Origin: Flavobacteriales bacterium
Lineage (GTDB): Bacteria > Bacteroidota > Bacteroidia > Flavobacteriales_E > Vicingaceae
DNA length: 52,095 nt
Reading direction: 5' to 3'
Assembly: GCA_026196775.1 (NCBI GenBank)
Contig: JAPHUD010000014.1
Span: 1-52,095 of the forward strand
Every line of letters starts with the position of its first letter. Position 1 is the stretch's first letter. Positions 17,757 through 25,896 of this stretch are shown one piece after another. A program made the position numbers and the translations under genes. The notes under the pieces are model-generated. The model was not told the origin of the DNA. It was given only the letters and a program-made list of their open reading frames with translations, and did no database searches.

Positions 17757-18107
17757 ATGGCCAGATCAATAAAAAAATTATCAAGTTTCGATAAAAAAAT
17801 TCAGAAAGAAATTGCTGAGTTAATAGAAGCTGACGATATTAAAATGGTAGATTTTCCTTACAAAGGAGAAATTGAAAGAGGAATTATTTGGAAAATAAAT
17901 GAAGAAGACTCTTATTTAGTTGTTTTAGATAATTTTAAATCAGCCGTTAAATTAGTAGAAACTGATGATGACGATGAAGACGAAGATGATGATACTCCAG
18001 AAGAGGTTGATGATTTTGATGGTATAAATGAAGAAGTTGATGTTGATGAAGACGAAGATGATGATTTTGATAAGGAAGAAGATACTGAAGAGGATGAGGA
18101 AGATTAG
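17757..18107 (+). CDS. Small protein with highly acidic C-terminal tail
   Basis: A 116-residue protein has a basic N-terminal part (RSIKKLSSFDKKIQKEIAEL), a short beta segment (DFPYKGEIERGIIWKINEEDSYLVVL) and, from residue 68, a tail made almost only of Asp and Glu. I recognise the layout from small Bacteroidota proteins often carrying the doubtful name DNA primase, but see no primase motif. The tail could mimic nucleic acid or bind cations or basic proteins. It is not homologous enough to anything I know to assign a role. A weak -7-like TATTGTTG lies at 17728. A strong hairpin terminator follows 26 bases after the stop. Confidence 0.8.
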   Translation: MARSIKKLSSFDKKIQKEIAELIEADDIKMVDFPYKGEIERGIIWKINEEDSYLVVLDNFKSAVKLVETDDDDEDEDDDTPEEVDDFDGINEEVDVDEDEDDDFDKEEDTEEDEED

Positions 18108-18133
18108 TTTTCTCGCTTAAATTAAAAATATAA

Positions 18134-18166
18134 AAAAAACCTAATAGATTTCCTATTAGGTTTTTT
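18134..18166 (+). terminator. Intrinsic terminator between convergent genes
   Basis: CCTAATAG/CTATTAGG stem with a five-base loop, flanked by A and T runs so it can stop transcription from both sides. Bases 18167-18349 hold no gene I can see. Confidence 0.88.
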
Positions 18167-18349
18167 GTTTTTATATGGTTAATTTATTTTTTTAACTCTT
18201 GAGACGGTATAAATCATCTTTTTTTCACAAAACTAAATAATCAATTATTGAATACAATAATTAGTGGTTATTAATCAACTTGAAATTAAATTTTGTGTTA
18301 AAATGATATTAAAATTAATGGTACACAGTGAACATTTTTGTTAAACCAC

Positions 18350-19750
18350 TTAATTCTTAATAAATTTGGTAGTAAGTTGTTGGTTATTACTTATTATTTT
18401 AATGAAATAGACACCATCAGCAAGAGCACTTACATTTATTTTATTATTGGTTGGCAAAACAGTTTTTATGGTTTTTCCAGTAATGTCTAATATAATTATT
18501 TCATCTATGTTAAAAGCTACATTTTCTATAGTTAAAATATCATTTACAGGATTAGGAAAAATAGAAAGGCTAGAAGCATTTTGTTCATTAATTCCAATGG
18601 TAGAGGTGTAAGTTACAGAGTCGCAATAACTATTTGTACAACCACCGGCATTGTTTACGGTTAAACAAACATTATAACTACCAGTAGAAGCGTATTGGTG
18701 GCTAGGGTTTTGCATTGTAGAAGTGTTTCCATCACCAAAATCCCACAGCCAACTAGTTAGAGAAGTAGAAGAAGTACTAACATCTGTAAACACAAAAGCT
18801 CCTGTACCATTGTTGCTATTCGTGAAATTAGCAATAGGGATAGTATGAACGGTTATAGGAGAAAATCCGAAAAACGTACAACCATGTGATGTGGTAATAT
18901 TATACATTATGGTAAAGGAACCTGTCTGAAAATAAGTGTATGTAGGGGAGGGACCAACATAATTATTTCCATCTCCAAAATCCCAAAACTCTCCAGTTAT
19001 TACATTGCCAGTTCCACTACCTGGGTTGTTAACACCAAACATATTAACAACATCACCAAAACAAACATCGGTAGGAGCACTTATTAAAGCAAAACCATCA
19101 TTTTCGCAAGCTAACGGAATATAAATTAACATTACACTTGAACCTGTATCTATATTTCCACAACTGCCTACTTTTGGGTAAATATCAACAAAAACTTTAT
19201 AACTATAACCTCCAGGTAAAGAATCGAAAATGGTAGAATCTTGCCATCCACCTAAAGTTCCTAAGGTAAAAGAATTGTTTTGTTCTTGTATTTTATAAAA
19301 AACAGAATCGGCATTGGTTGTTACATGTAGCTCCATAAAACCTGAATCAGGGCTATTAGTAGAATCGGCTCTAGCTGTAACAGAGTCAATATTAAAATTA
19401 GGTGGTGTTGGTGGGGTGGTAGAAAAATTATAATAAATAGTATCTCCACTAGCATTAGAAACTCTTAGTAGAAAGGTATCTTGACAAAGTTGGGTATAGT
19501 TTGTAACCCCTGTTGTGGTTGTTGCTGTTACAGGTGTAGTATTTGCAGCATGAGCTCCCGTTAAACTAAAGTTGAATGGAGGAACACCACCCGAAACAGC
19601 AATGTACAAACTTCCATAAGGATTAGGAGGATTAACTATACTATCACAGTCTAAACAAGTGCTTACAATATTGGTAGAGTCAATTGTTATTTGAGCTTTT
19701 AAAGTAACACTTAAAATTAATATTAAAAGTAAAGCGGTAAATTTTTGCAT
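18350..19750 (-). CDS. Secreted PKD-domain protein with type A T9SS sorting domain
   Basis: The 466-residue protein has a signal peptide (MQKFTALLLILILSVTLKAQ). The N-terminal half is beta-rich with Thr/Pro-rich stretches and Cys pairs (CLDCD). Two PKD domains follow, each with the signature WDFGDGN (EFWDFGDGNNYVG and WLWDFGDGNTSTM) and SY/SFT-type ends. The last 75 residues (SLSIFPNPVNDILTIEN ... ADGVYFIKII ... TTKFIKN) are a type A T9SS sorting domain. It should be a cell-surface or released protein; no enzyme domain is visible. It is convergent with the acidic-tail gene and stands alone behind its own promoter. Confidence 0.9.
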   Translation of the reverse strand: MQKFTALLLILILSVTLKAQITIDSTNIVSTCLDCDSIVNPPNPYGSLYIAVSGGVPPFNFSLTGAHAANTTPVTATTTTGVTNYTQLCQDTFLLRVSNASGDTIYYNFSTTPPTPPNFNIDSVTARADSTNSPDSGFMELHVTTNADSVFYKIQEQNNSFTLGTLGGWQDSTIFDSLPGGYSYKVFVDIYPKVGSCGNIDTGSSVMLIYIPLACENDGFALISAPTDVCFGDVVNMFGVNNPGSGTGNVITGEFWDFGDGNNYVGPSPTYTYFQTGSFTIMYNITTSHGCTFFGFSPITVHTIPIANFTNSNNGTGAFVFTDVSTSSTSLTSWLWDFGDGNTSTMQNPSHQYASTGSYNVCLTVNNAGGCTNSYCDSVTYTSTIGINEQNASSLSIFPNPVNDILTIENVAFNIDEIIILDITGKTIKTVLPTNNKINVSALADGVYFIKIISNNQQLTTKFIKN

Positions 19751-19865
19751 ATTAATTTAGTATTTAGTTAATAGCCTTTAAGACTATATTTTTTTTATTA
19801 TAGTTGCTTTGAAGCTGTTTTTTTGTTTTAGCCTCTGCAATGGATAATGATAGTTGTTTAAAATC

Positions 19866-19894
19866 CAAAAGTATAAAAATTACTTGTAAACCAA
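19866..19894 (-). promoter_or_regulatory. Promoter of the PKD/T9SS gene
   Basis: On the minus strand a TTG (19894-19892) is followed after 18 bases by TACTTTTG (19873-19866), matching the Bacteroidota -33/-7 pattern. The leader to the ATG at 19750 would be about 110 bases. Confidence 0.55.
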
Positions 19895-19914
19895 GCTTAT
19901 ATTACTAAAATAGT

Positions 19915-20027
19915 GTTTTCAAAAAAGAAACTTAGATTTACATATTAATTATACCATAACATTTTAATGAAGTATTTACAGGCATTAATGGCAACAACCT
20001 TTGGATCGGGTTTTTCTCCTTTTGCTC
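19915..20027 (+). repeat. Decayed duplicate of the pgpA promoter and 5' end (copy A)
   Basis: These 113 bases align with 21277-21392 at the pgpA start. Both begin GTTTTCAAAAAAGAAACTTA and share TTTTAATGAAGTATTTACA around the ATG, then ACAACCTTTGGA and TTTTCTCCTTTTGCTC. Identity stops sharply after base 20027. Both promoter elements seen in the other copy are altered here. Confidence 0.92.
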
Positions 20028-20047
20028 AATATGACATCTCATTATAA
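19967..20047 (+). pseudogene. Truncated pgpA remnant (first about 20 codons)
   Basis: Starting at ATG 19967 the frame reads MKYLQALMATTFGSGFSPFA, 16 of 20 residues identical to the start of PgpA at 21332 (MKYLHKLIATTFGAGFSPFA). It then runs into unrelated sequence and a stop at 20045-20047 after 26 codons. The active site and all later PgpA motifs are missing, so it cannot be functional. The 424-base gap between the two T9SS genes also holds a promoter for the left gene, a G9 tract at 20082-20090 and a terminator for the right gene. Confidence 0.85.
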
Positions 20048-20081
20048 AATAGAGTTACATAAAATCAGAGGTGTGTTGTTA

Positions 20082-20090
20082 GGGGGGGGG
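20082..20090 (+). repeat. Homopolymer of nine G
   Basis: GGGGGGGGG lies in noncoding sequence between the pgpA remnant and a terminator. Such a run is out of place in this AT-rich DNA. It is not inside any frame I call. Confidence 0.85.
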
Positions 20091-20123
20091 CTTCGTTAAA
20101 TATACGAAACTGAGAAGCAAAAA

Positions 20124-20152
20124 GAAAGCCGCTATTCAACATAGCGGCTTTC
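20124..20152 (-). terminator. Intrinsic terminator of the minus-strand T9SS gene
   Basis: A 12-bp perfect stem (GAAAGCCGCTAT/ATAGCGGCTTTC) with a TCAAC loop is followed on the minus strand by TTTTT. It lies 22 bases past the stop of the gene at 20175. Confidence 0.88.
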
Positions 20153-20174
20153 CTTATTTAAAATTGATAAGTGA

Positions 20175-21098
20175 TTAATCCACCAATAATTTAGTAGAGT
20201 ATTCTACATCATCAGCTTGTAATCTAACAAAATACATTCCTGATAGAAGACTAGTAATATCTAATTCACTTGTTGTTCCGTTAGCAACTATTTTATCTTC
20301 AAAAACAATTTTACCTAAAACATCATAAATTACAACATTTGTAAGTTTTCCGTTTGAAGGCAAACTAATATTTAACACATCAGCTGCAGGGTTTGGATAA
20401 ACAGAAACATTACTACTATTTAGTGTTTCACTAACCCCCGTAGGCAAACAGTAAATAACATCACCATTAAAATTTCTTGGAGAAAAAGTAACATTAAAAG
20501 GATATTCTCCTCCATTACCTTCTTTAAGAACCAAATCTGAATTAGAAGCCCAAGTGTTTCCAACGGTTGTTCCGTTAGTGTAAGAAAAAGTAGTTCCAGC
20601 AGCATTAGCAGTTACGTAAAATGCATGAGTACTTCCTGAACTCATTGTATAAGCTATATCAACAGGAACTTCAACAGGATTACCAACTCCCGCACCTGTT
20701 ACATTTCCTGATCCTACTAAGGTCCATCCAGCAGAACTAGTTGTATTCCCTACAAAAGTACCCGTTCTAGCATAAATTTCTATAGTTGCATTAGTTGCTA
20801 CAGTTACTGCAAATGTTTCAATAATAACATCTGTATTAGCTGTAATGTCAAACATGTTTCCGTCAAAACTATTCCCACCAGCTACTGGTGCATTTAGAAC
20901 ATTGGTACATGTTGCCATAATACCTTCAGCTTGTTGATTAGGTGTAACATTTCCTGTTTTAACTTTTTCTACTACAGTCTGTACTTCATTAGTAGGAGTA
21001 GAGTTTTTACTTACTTGTTCGTCTGTTTGTGCAAAGCCAGTAACACTAGTAGCACTAATTAAACTTAAAGTAAGAAATCGAGTGTAAATTTTTTTCAT
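20175..21098 (-). CDS. Secreted protein with type A T9SS sorting domain
   Basis: The 307-residue protein has a signal peptide (to TGFAQ near residue 24), a Thr/Asn/Val-rich spacer, and a beta-sandwich region of about 150 residues rich in Thr, Gly and Asn with only two or three Cys. The final 75 residues (VSVYPNPAADVLNISLP ... SGMYFVRLQADD ... STKLLVD) form a T9SS type A sorting domain. No enzyme motif is visible; a surface or appendage-like role is possible. The gene is flanked by the two copies of the pgpA 5' region, which suggests that the copy split came from an insertion or duplication involving this gene. Confidence 0.88.
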   Translation of the reverse strand: MKKIYTRFLTLSLISATSVTGFAQTDEQVSKNSTPTNEVQTVVEKVKTGNVTPNQQAEGIMATCTNVLNAPVAGGNSFDGNMFDITANTDVIIETFAVTVATNATIEIYARTGTFVGNTTSSAGWTLVGSGNVTGAGVGNPVEVPVDIAYTMSSGSTHAFYVTANAAGTTFSYTNGTTVGNTWASNSDLVLKEGNGGEYPFNVTFSPRNFNGDVIYCLPTGVSETLNSSNVSVYPNPAADVLNISLPSNGKLTNVVIYDVLGKIVFEDKIVANGTTSELDITSLLSGMYFVRLQADDVEYSTKLLVD

Positions 21099-21190
21099 AA
21101 ATTTTTGGTTTTAGTTAATAATAAATTAATTTGTTTAATTGTGAAAACTTTTGATGAGCTTACAATGAATTCATTAATAGTTGTTCGAAG

Positions 21191-21220
21191 CAAATCTATG
21201 ACAATAATTTAATTAAACAA
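21191..21220 (-). promoter_or_regulatory. Promoter of the small T9SS gene
   Basis: On the minus strand TTG (21220-21218), 19 bases, then TAGATTTG (21198-21191) fit the -33/-7 pattern. The leader is about 85 bases. Confidence 0.6.
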
Positions 21221-21274
21221 AAAATAAATAAATATTCGTAATTAATATTAAATAGAGTAAAAAATATCTAGCTG

Positions 21275-21302
21275 TTGTTTTCAAAAAAGAAACTTAGATT
21301 TG
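21275..21302 (+). promoter_or_regulatory. Promoter of pgpA
   Basis: TTG at 21275-21277, a 17-base spacer and TAGATTTG at 21295-21302 match the Bacteroidota promoter pattern, 30 bases before the ATG. In the duplicate copy the same positions read GTG and TAGATTTA. Confidence 0.6.
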
Positions 21303-21392
21303 TAGCATAGAAGACAAACACTACTATTTTAATGAAGTATTTACATAAATTAATAGCAACAACCTTTGGAGCAGGCTTTTCTCCTTTTGCTC
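21277..21392 (+). repeat. pgpA promoter and 5' end, intact copy of the direct repeat (copy B)
   Basis: Counterpart of 19915-20027; the repeat ends inside codon 20 or 21 of pgpA. Spacing between repeat start and ATG differs by three bases between copies (55 here, 52 there). Confidence 0.92.
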
Positions 21393-21796
21393 CAGGTACA
21401 GCAGGAGCAATAGTGGGCTGTGCTTTTTTGTGGGGATTTAATGAGTTACAATACTTTCCTACTTTTCCTAATCCTTTTCTATTTGTAGTTTTAATTTTAG
21501 TGGTGGCATTGCTCGGAATTTATGCTACTAATAAATTGGAGCAGGAATGGGGTAAAGACCCCTCAAAAGTAGTGATAGATGAGTTAGTAGGTGTTTGGGT
21601 AGCGATGGTTTTTGTGCCTTTTACATGGTTAAACCTACTATTGGCTTTTGGTTTATTTCGTTTTTTTGATATTGCCAAACCTTTAGGGGTTAGAAAAATG
21701 GAGCAACTTAAAGGTGGTTTAGGTGTAATGGCAGATGATGTATTGGCAGGAATTTATGCTAACTTAGTATTACAATTAATTCTAATTTTCATTTGA
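21332..21796 (+). CDS. pgpA: Phosphatidylglycerophosphatase A
   Basis: The 154-residue inner-membrane protein removes phosphate from phosphatidylglycerol phosphate in phospholipid synthesis. Conserved PgpA segments are ATTFGAGFSPFAPGTAGA at the start, DPSKVVIDELVGVW in the middle and the end RKMEQLKGGLGVMADDVLAG with its paired aspartates. Three or four membrane segments are visible. Its stop overlaps the start of gtrA. The 5' end and promoter exist a second time, in decayed form, 1.36 kb upstream. Confidence 0.94.
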   Translation: MKYLHKLIATTFGAGFSPFAPGTAGAIVGCAFLWGFNELQYFPTFPNPFLFVVLILVVALLGIYATNKLEQEWGKDPSKVVIDELVGVWVAMVFVPFTWLNLLLAFGLFRFFDIAKPLGVRKMEQLKGGLGVMADDVLAGIYANLVLQLILIFI

Positions 21797-22185
21797 AGTT
21801 TAAATTCTTTTTCATATCGTTTTTAAAGTACCAAACAGCTGCGCTCATAGCTACCATGGTAGATTTTGGTGTGTTTTTTTTACTGAAAGACGTGTTTCAC
21901 GTTTGGTATGTTTATGCTACTGCTATTGGTGCTTTAATGGGAGCTATTACCAATTTTATTTTATGTAGAAACTGGGCTTTTTCAGCAAGAGAGAAAAAAT
22001 TAGTTAACCAAATTGGTAGGTACATTATGGTTTCTTTAGGAAGCTTGTTACTTAATACCGTTTTGGTTTATGTAATTACTGAGTTATTTAAAGTACATGA
22101 AAACTATTCGAGAGTGATTACTGCCGTTTTAGTCGCAATTACATATAATTTCACGTTGCAGAAGTATTTTGTTTTCAAAAAATAA
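21793..22185 (+). CDS. GtrA-family membrane protein
   Basis: A 130-residue protein with four membrane segments shows the GtrA pattern: FLKYQTAALIATMVDFGVFFLL, then GALMGAITNFILCRNWAFS, and a last helix ITYNFTLQKYFVFKK. GtrA-like proteins are thought to move lipid-linked sugars across the membrane for glycan or teichoic-acid decoration. Its start is unusual: a TTG at 21793 shares bases with the pgpA stop (TTGA), and no ATG or GTG occurs before the conserved first helix. The overlap implies translational coupling to pgpA. Confidence 0.88.
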   Translation: MKFKFFFISFLKYQTAALIATMVDFGVFFLLKDVFHVWYVYATAIGALMGAITNFILCRNWAFSAREKKLVNQIGRYIMVSLGSLLLNTVLVYVITELFKVHENYSRVITAVLVAITYNFTLQKYFVFKK

Positions 22186-22227
22186 ACTTTAATGACTAAA
22201 ATTATTAGTTAAATTAAATCAATCCAT

Positions 22228-22235
22228 TACTTTTG
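22228..22235 (+). promoter_or_regulatory. Promoter -7 element for the DUF4920 lipoprotein
   Basis: TACTTTTG matches TAnnTTTG, 34 bases before the ATG at 22270. Confidence 0.5.
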
Positions 22236-22269
22236 TCAATCAATTCATTAAAATATTAAATAAACTATT

Positions 22270-22785
22270 ATGAAGAAATTAATTTTTATCTTTTCAACAG
22301 TTGTATTGGTAGCTTGTCAAAACAATCAAGAACAAGAAAAAGAAGTAGTAAGCGAAGAAATAGAAGTAACCATTACTAAACATGGAAAAGACATTACTGA
22401 AGAAGGTGCTATTACAGCAGCCGAGTTTTTAGCTCAATTTGAAGGTAAAGATTCTTTATACACCAAACTAATTGCTCCCATTAATGAAGTGTGTGCGAAA
22501 AAAGGTTGCTGGATGACGATTAATTTAGGAGAAGATAAAGACATGCGTGTAACGTTTAAAGATTATGATTTTTTTGTACCTAAAGATGCCGCAGGAAGAT
22601 TTGCAATTGTACAAGGTTTTGCAAAAATTGATACTACTTCTGTAGCAACATTAAAACATTATTTAGAAGATGCAGAAGCTTCGCAAGAAGAGATTGATGC
22701 AGTTACAGAACCAGAAATTAATTATTCTTTTGAAGCCGAAGGTGTAATTATTAAAGAGGAAAAGTTAATTACGAAAGGAGAATAA
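22270..22785 (+). CDS. DUF4920 lipoprotein
   Basis: The 171-residue protein has a lipoprotein signal with the lipid-accepting Cys16 (VVLVAC). The mature part matches the DUF4920 layout: a strand-rich fold with INEVCAKKGCWM (Cys75 and Cys80), MRVTFKDYDFFVPKDAAG and IVQGFAKI. The two cysteines and the following Trp are the hallmark of the family and suggest metal or redox binding, but I know of no proven function. It precedes a monohaem cytochrome-like lipoprotein by 18 bases, so both probably act in the periplasm, perhaps as a pair. Confidence 0.87.
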   Translation: MKKLIFIFSTVVLVACQNNQEQEKEVVSEEIEVTITKHGKDITEEGAITAAEFLAQFEGKDSLYTKLIAPINEVCAKKGCWMTINLGEDKDMRVTFKDYDFFVPKDAAGRFAIVQGFAKIDTTSVATLKHYLEDAEASQEEIDAVTEPEINYSFEAEGVIIKEEKLITKGE

Positions 22786-22803
22786 AACTTAATAATATTA
22801 ATA

Positions 22804-23274
22804 ATGACTACATTCATTAAAAATAGATATATCCCGACTATTATTTTCGGGATATTTTTTTTCATTATATCATGTGCCGATAAAACAACAGAACAAGCAA
22901 TTAATGAAGAAATAACTACTGAAGTAGTTGACAATCATCCGAACAAAGACAGCGAGTTGGCTTTACTAATGCGAAAAATGTATAATGATGCCGATAGTAT
23001 TAAACAGCTTATTGTAAATAATGAGGGAAATATTTCTAAGGAATACATTGAGGCATTAGAAAAAATACATACTGCAACACCAACTGATGCTGATGTGAAA
23101 ACACCTGAATTTAAGTCCTATACAGAATTAATGATTAATGAGGCGAATGCTCTTTTTTCTAACCCACAAAACAAAAAAGAAGGCTTTAATAATTTGGTAA
23201 ACAAATGTGTAGAATGTCACCAATCTTTTTGTCCAGGACCAATAAAAAAGATTAAGAAGTTGAGAATTAAGTAA
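22804..23274 (+). CDS. Monohaem cytochrome-c-like lipoprotein
   Basis: The 156-residue protein has a lipoprotein signal ending in FFFIISC (Cys24). The mature region is helical (ELALLMRKMYNDADSIKQLI ... SYTELMINEANALFSNP) and ends with one haem c motif CVECH (Cys135, Cys138, His139) close to the C-terminus, the position found in cytochrome c' type four-helix bundles. It could pass electrons or bind a gas ligand. No other in-frame start lies downstream before the lipobox, so the start at 22804 must be used, although codons 9-20 coincide with a terminator-shaped hairpin. It follows the DUF4920 gene by 18 bases. Confidence 0.82.
   Translation: MTTFIKNRYIPTIIFGIFFFIISCADKTTEQAINEEITTEVVDNHPNKDSELALLMRKMYNDADSIKQLIVNNEGNISKEYIEALEKIHTATPTDADVKTPEFKSYTELMINEANALFSNPQNKKEGFNNLVNKCVECHQSFCPGPIKKIKKLRIK
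22829..22862 (+). terminator. Terminator-shaped hairpin inside the cytochrome gene's signal-peptide codons
   Basis: ATATCCCG (22829-22836) and CGGGATAT (22848-22855) form a perfect 8-bp stem with an 11-base loop, followed by seven T. It looks like a terminator for the DUF4920 gene but is also translated as part of the next gene's signal peptide. It may attenuate expression. Confidence 0.65.
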
Positions 23275-23351
23275 AATAGTTAAGAGGTTATAAGTTTATA
23301 AAAACTATTAATAAATCACGATTAACTTAACTATTAACTACCAACAACTCA

Positions 23352-24764
23352 TTACTTCTTCATAAAACCTTCAGATTTTGCGATAACAGAGGAAACTGTA
23401 ATATCTCCAGTAACATTGACTACTGTTCGCATCATATCTAAAATTCTATCCACAGGAAAAATAATAGCTATCCAAGCCGGGTTTAAACCAACAGCATCTA
23501 ATACTATCATTAACATTACTAATCCTGCACTAGGAACAGCCGCAGAACCAATAGACGCTAAAGTTGCTGTAGCGACAATAGTAAGCTGTTGAGCCATGTC
23601 TAAATCTATTAAATGAATTTGAGCCAAATAGATTACGGCTATAGATTGATAAAGACTTGTACCATCCATGTTTACTGTTGCTCCAATTGGTAAGACAAAG
23701 CTAGAAACTTCTTCAGGTACTTTTAAATTATCGTTTACGCACTCCATAGTAATAGGAAGTGTTGCAGCACTAGAACTCGATGAAAAGGCCAATAATTGAG
23801 CAGGACTAATTTTTCTGAAAAGTGAAGTGTAACTGATTTTTAATACTCTTGTCATAATAAGCGGATAAACAACAAAAACCAAAAAAGCCAAGCCAATTAC
23901 TACCACTAAGCTGTACCATCCCAAATTAATAATGATGTCCTGAATAGCTTTAGGGTCGTCACCTGCCATTTCGCTAAGTTTGGCAGCCATCAATGCAAAA
24001 ACAAAAAATGGAGCAGCTTTCATCACAATATCTACCATTTTTAAGAAAACCTCATTAAAACCATCCACAATTCCGGCAACATTATCCGCTTTCTTTTTAT
24101 CTATCATAAGTAAAACAACACCAAAAAAGATAGCAAAAAAGATAATTTGCAGCATCAGTTTATTGTCTGCCAACGAAACAAAAATATTTGAAGGAACCAT
24201 ATCAATTAAAAAAGCCAACGGTCCAGCTTCTTTGGTTCTTCTCGCTTCTTGTTTACGTTTTGCTAAATCTTGATCAACTTCAGCTAAAGATTTTTCTACT
24301 TCATATTGTTGGGAAGCATCATCAACAAAATCTGTATAATCTGGATTAGTAAGATAAGATTGATGGTCTTTTATTTCAATATTATTTTCTTGAGCCCAAA
24401 GTTCATAGGTAATTCTGTTTTTTACACGTTGATTTTCATCTAAATACTTACCGGGTTTAATTAGATTAACCAAAACTAAACCTAAACTTACCGCAAAAAC
24501 AGTAGTTAATAAATAAATACCGAGCGTTTTAGCACCAACTCTACCTAAACGTTTTATATCTGATAAGCCTGAAATACCAACAATAATAGAAAAAAGCACT
24601 AATGGAATGGCAATTAATTTTAATAAGTTGATAAAAATTTCTCCCCAAGGAGCAATCCAGTTTTTGGTAAAAGTGCTCCATCCAAAAACTGCAGAAACGT
24701 AAGCCCATATAATACCTAATAGTAAGCCGATAATTATTTTCCAATGTAGTGCTAGCTTCTTCAT
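23352..24764 (-). CDS. Dicarboxylate/amino acid:cation symporter (DAACS, GltP/DctA type)
   Basis: The 470-residue membrane protein belongs to the glutamate/aspartate/dicarboxylate transporter family driven by sodium or protons. Visible hallmarks are the hairpin-1 serine-rich loop SSSSSAATLP, the NMDGTSLYQ motif in membrane segment 7 and the substrate-binding segment PVDRILDMMRTVVNVTGD in segment 8. A charged insert of about 80 residues (NNIEIKDHQSYLTNPDYTD ... KQEARRTKEAG) sits between segments 3 and 4, longer than in archaeal homologues. Substrate cannot be fixed from sequence. It follows aroC on the minus strand after 49 bases. Confidence 0.92.
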   Translation of the reverse strand: MKKLALHWKIIIGLLLGIIWAYVSAVFGWSTFTKNWIAPWGEIFINLLKLIAIPLVLFSIIVGISGLSDIKRLGRVGAKTLGIYLLTTVFAVSLGLVLVNLIKPGKYLDENQRVKNRITYELWAQENNIEIKDHQSYLTNPDYTDFVDDASQQYEVEKSLAEVDQDLAKRKQEARRTKEAGPLAFLIDMVPSNIFVSLADNKLMLQIIFFAIFFGVVLLMIDKKKADNVAGIVDGFNEVFLKMVDIVMKAAPFFVFALMAAKLSEMAGDDPKAIQDIIINLGWYSLVVVIGLAFLVFVVYPLIMTRVLKISYTSLFRKISPAQLLAFSSSSSAATLPITMECVNDNLKVPEEVSSFVLPIGATVNMDGTSLYQSIAVIYLAQIHLIDLDMAQQLTIVATATLASIGSAAVPSAGLVMLMIVLDAVGLNPAWIAIIFPVDRILDMMRTVVNVTGDITVSSVIAKSEGFMKK

Positions 24765-24813
24765 GTTTTTTGTTTTACTGACAAGTTTTTAATTAATGTC
24801 TGCATCTCAGTGC

Positions 24814-25896
24814 TTAACTTAATTTATTAGAGTTATTACGTAATAAGTGTTCCACTACTACTAAGGCAGCCATACTTTCTACTATAGGAACAGCTCTTGG
24901 TAACACACAAGGATCATGTCTTCCTTTGCCATTTATAGTTGTTTTGTTATGGTTGGTATCAATGGTTTCTTGTGTTTGCATAATAGTAGCAACAGGTTTA
25001 AAAGCAATATTAAAATAAACATCCTCTCCATTGCTAATGCCGCCAAGTACACCTCCTGAGTGATTAGTTTTTGTAATTACTTTATTGTTTTGAGTATCGA
25101 ACACATCATTATGTTCAGAACCTTTCATGTTTATACAACCGAAACCAGAGCCTATTTCAAAACCTTTGCTAGCATTAATACTCAACATGGCTTTTGCTAA
25201 ATCTGCTTCTAACCTATCAAAAACGGGTTCGCCTAAACCTACAGGCAAATTATTGATTACACAAGTTATTTTTCCACCAATGGTATCACCTTCTTTTCGG
25301 ATTTTATCAATATAATCAAACATAACATCTGCAATAGTATCATCGGGGCAACGAGTAGGATGGAGGTAGGTTTTAGATAAATCTAATTCCGTATATTTTT
25401 TTAATAATTTGATGTCGCCAACTTGAGTAACATATGCATTGATAGTTATCTTGTATTTTGCTAAGATTTGTTGAGCAATGGCTCCACCAACAACTCTGCA
25501 AGCTGTTTCTCTAGCAGAACTCCTTCCACCACCACGGTAATCTCTTAAACCATACTTTTCTTGATAAGTAAAATCGGCATGAGAGGGTCTGAATTTATCT
25601 TTAATATGCTCGTAATCGTTAGGTTTTTGGTTGTTATTTTTAATGATAAATCCAATAGGGCTTCCTGTAGTAATACCATCAAAAACTCCTGAAAGAAGTT
25701 CGATTTTATCTTCTTCTTTGCGTTGGGTAGTAATGCGAGATTGTCCTGGTTTTCTTCTGTCTAAAGCCTCTTGAATAAGACTAATATCTAATGCTAATCC
25801 CGCAGGACAACCATCTATAACTCCACCAATAGCTTCACCGTGAGATTCGCCAAAAGTAGTAAGCCTAAAGATAGTTCCAAAAGTGTTTCCTGCCAT
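24814..25896 (-). CDS. aroC: Chorismate synthase
   Basis: The 360-residue FMN-dependent enzyme makes chorismate from EPSP, the last common step to aromatic amino acids and folate. The family signatures are complete: [18 protein letters not shown] near the start, [14 protein letters not shown] and [12 protein letters not shown] in the middle, and the late motif [17 protein letters not shown]. Length is typical. The ATG at 25896 gives [20 protein letters not shown], the normal chorismate synthase N-terminus. The two preceding pathway enzymes, aroB and aroA, are encoded 6 kb away on the other strand. Confidence 0.97.
   Translation of the reverse strand: MAGNTFGTIFRLTTFGESHGEAIGGVIDGCPAGLALDISLIQEALDRRKPGQSRITTQRKEEDKIELLSGVFDGITTGSPIGFIIKNNNQKPNDYEHIKDKFRPSHADFTYQEKYGLRDYRGGGRSSARETACRVVGGAIAQQILAKYKITINAYVTQVGDIKLLKKYTELDLSKTYLHPTRCPDDTIADVMFDYIDKIRKEGDTIGGKITCVINNLPVGLGEPVFDRLEADLAKAMLSINASKGFEIGSGFGCINMKGSEHNDVFDTQNNKVITKTNHSGGVLGGISNGEDVYFNIAFKPVATIMQTQETIDTNHNKTTINGKGRHDPCVLPRAVPIVESMAALVVVEHLLRNNSNKLS

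Noticed and set aside
17757-18107. DNA primase label for the acidic-tail protein
   Set aside because: No TOPRIM, zinc or primase motif is present; the name would be a database habit without support.
20047-20174. Insertion-sequence end at the G9 tract
   Set aside because: No transposase, terminal inverted repeat pair or target duplication is visible, only the homopolymer and a terminator.
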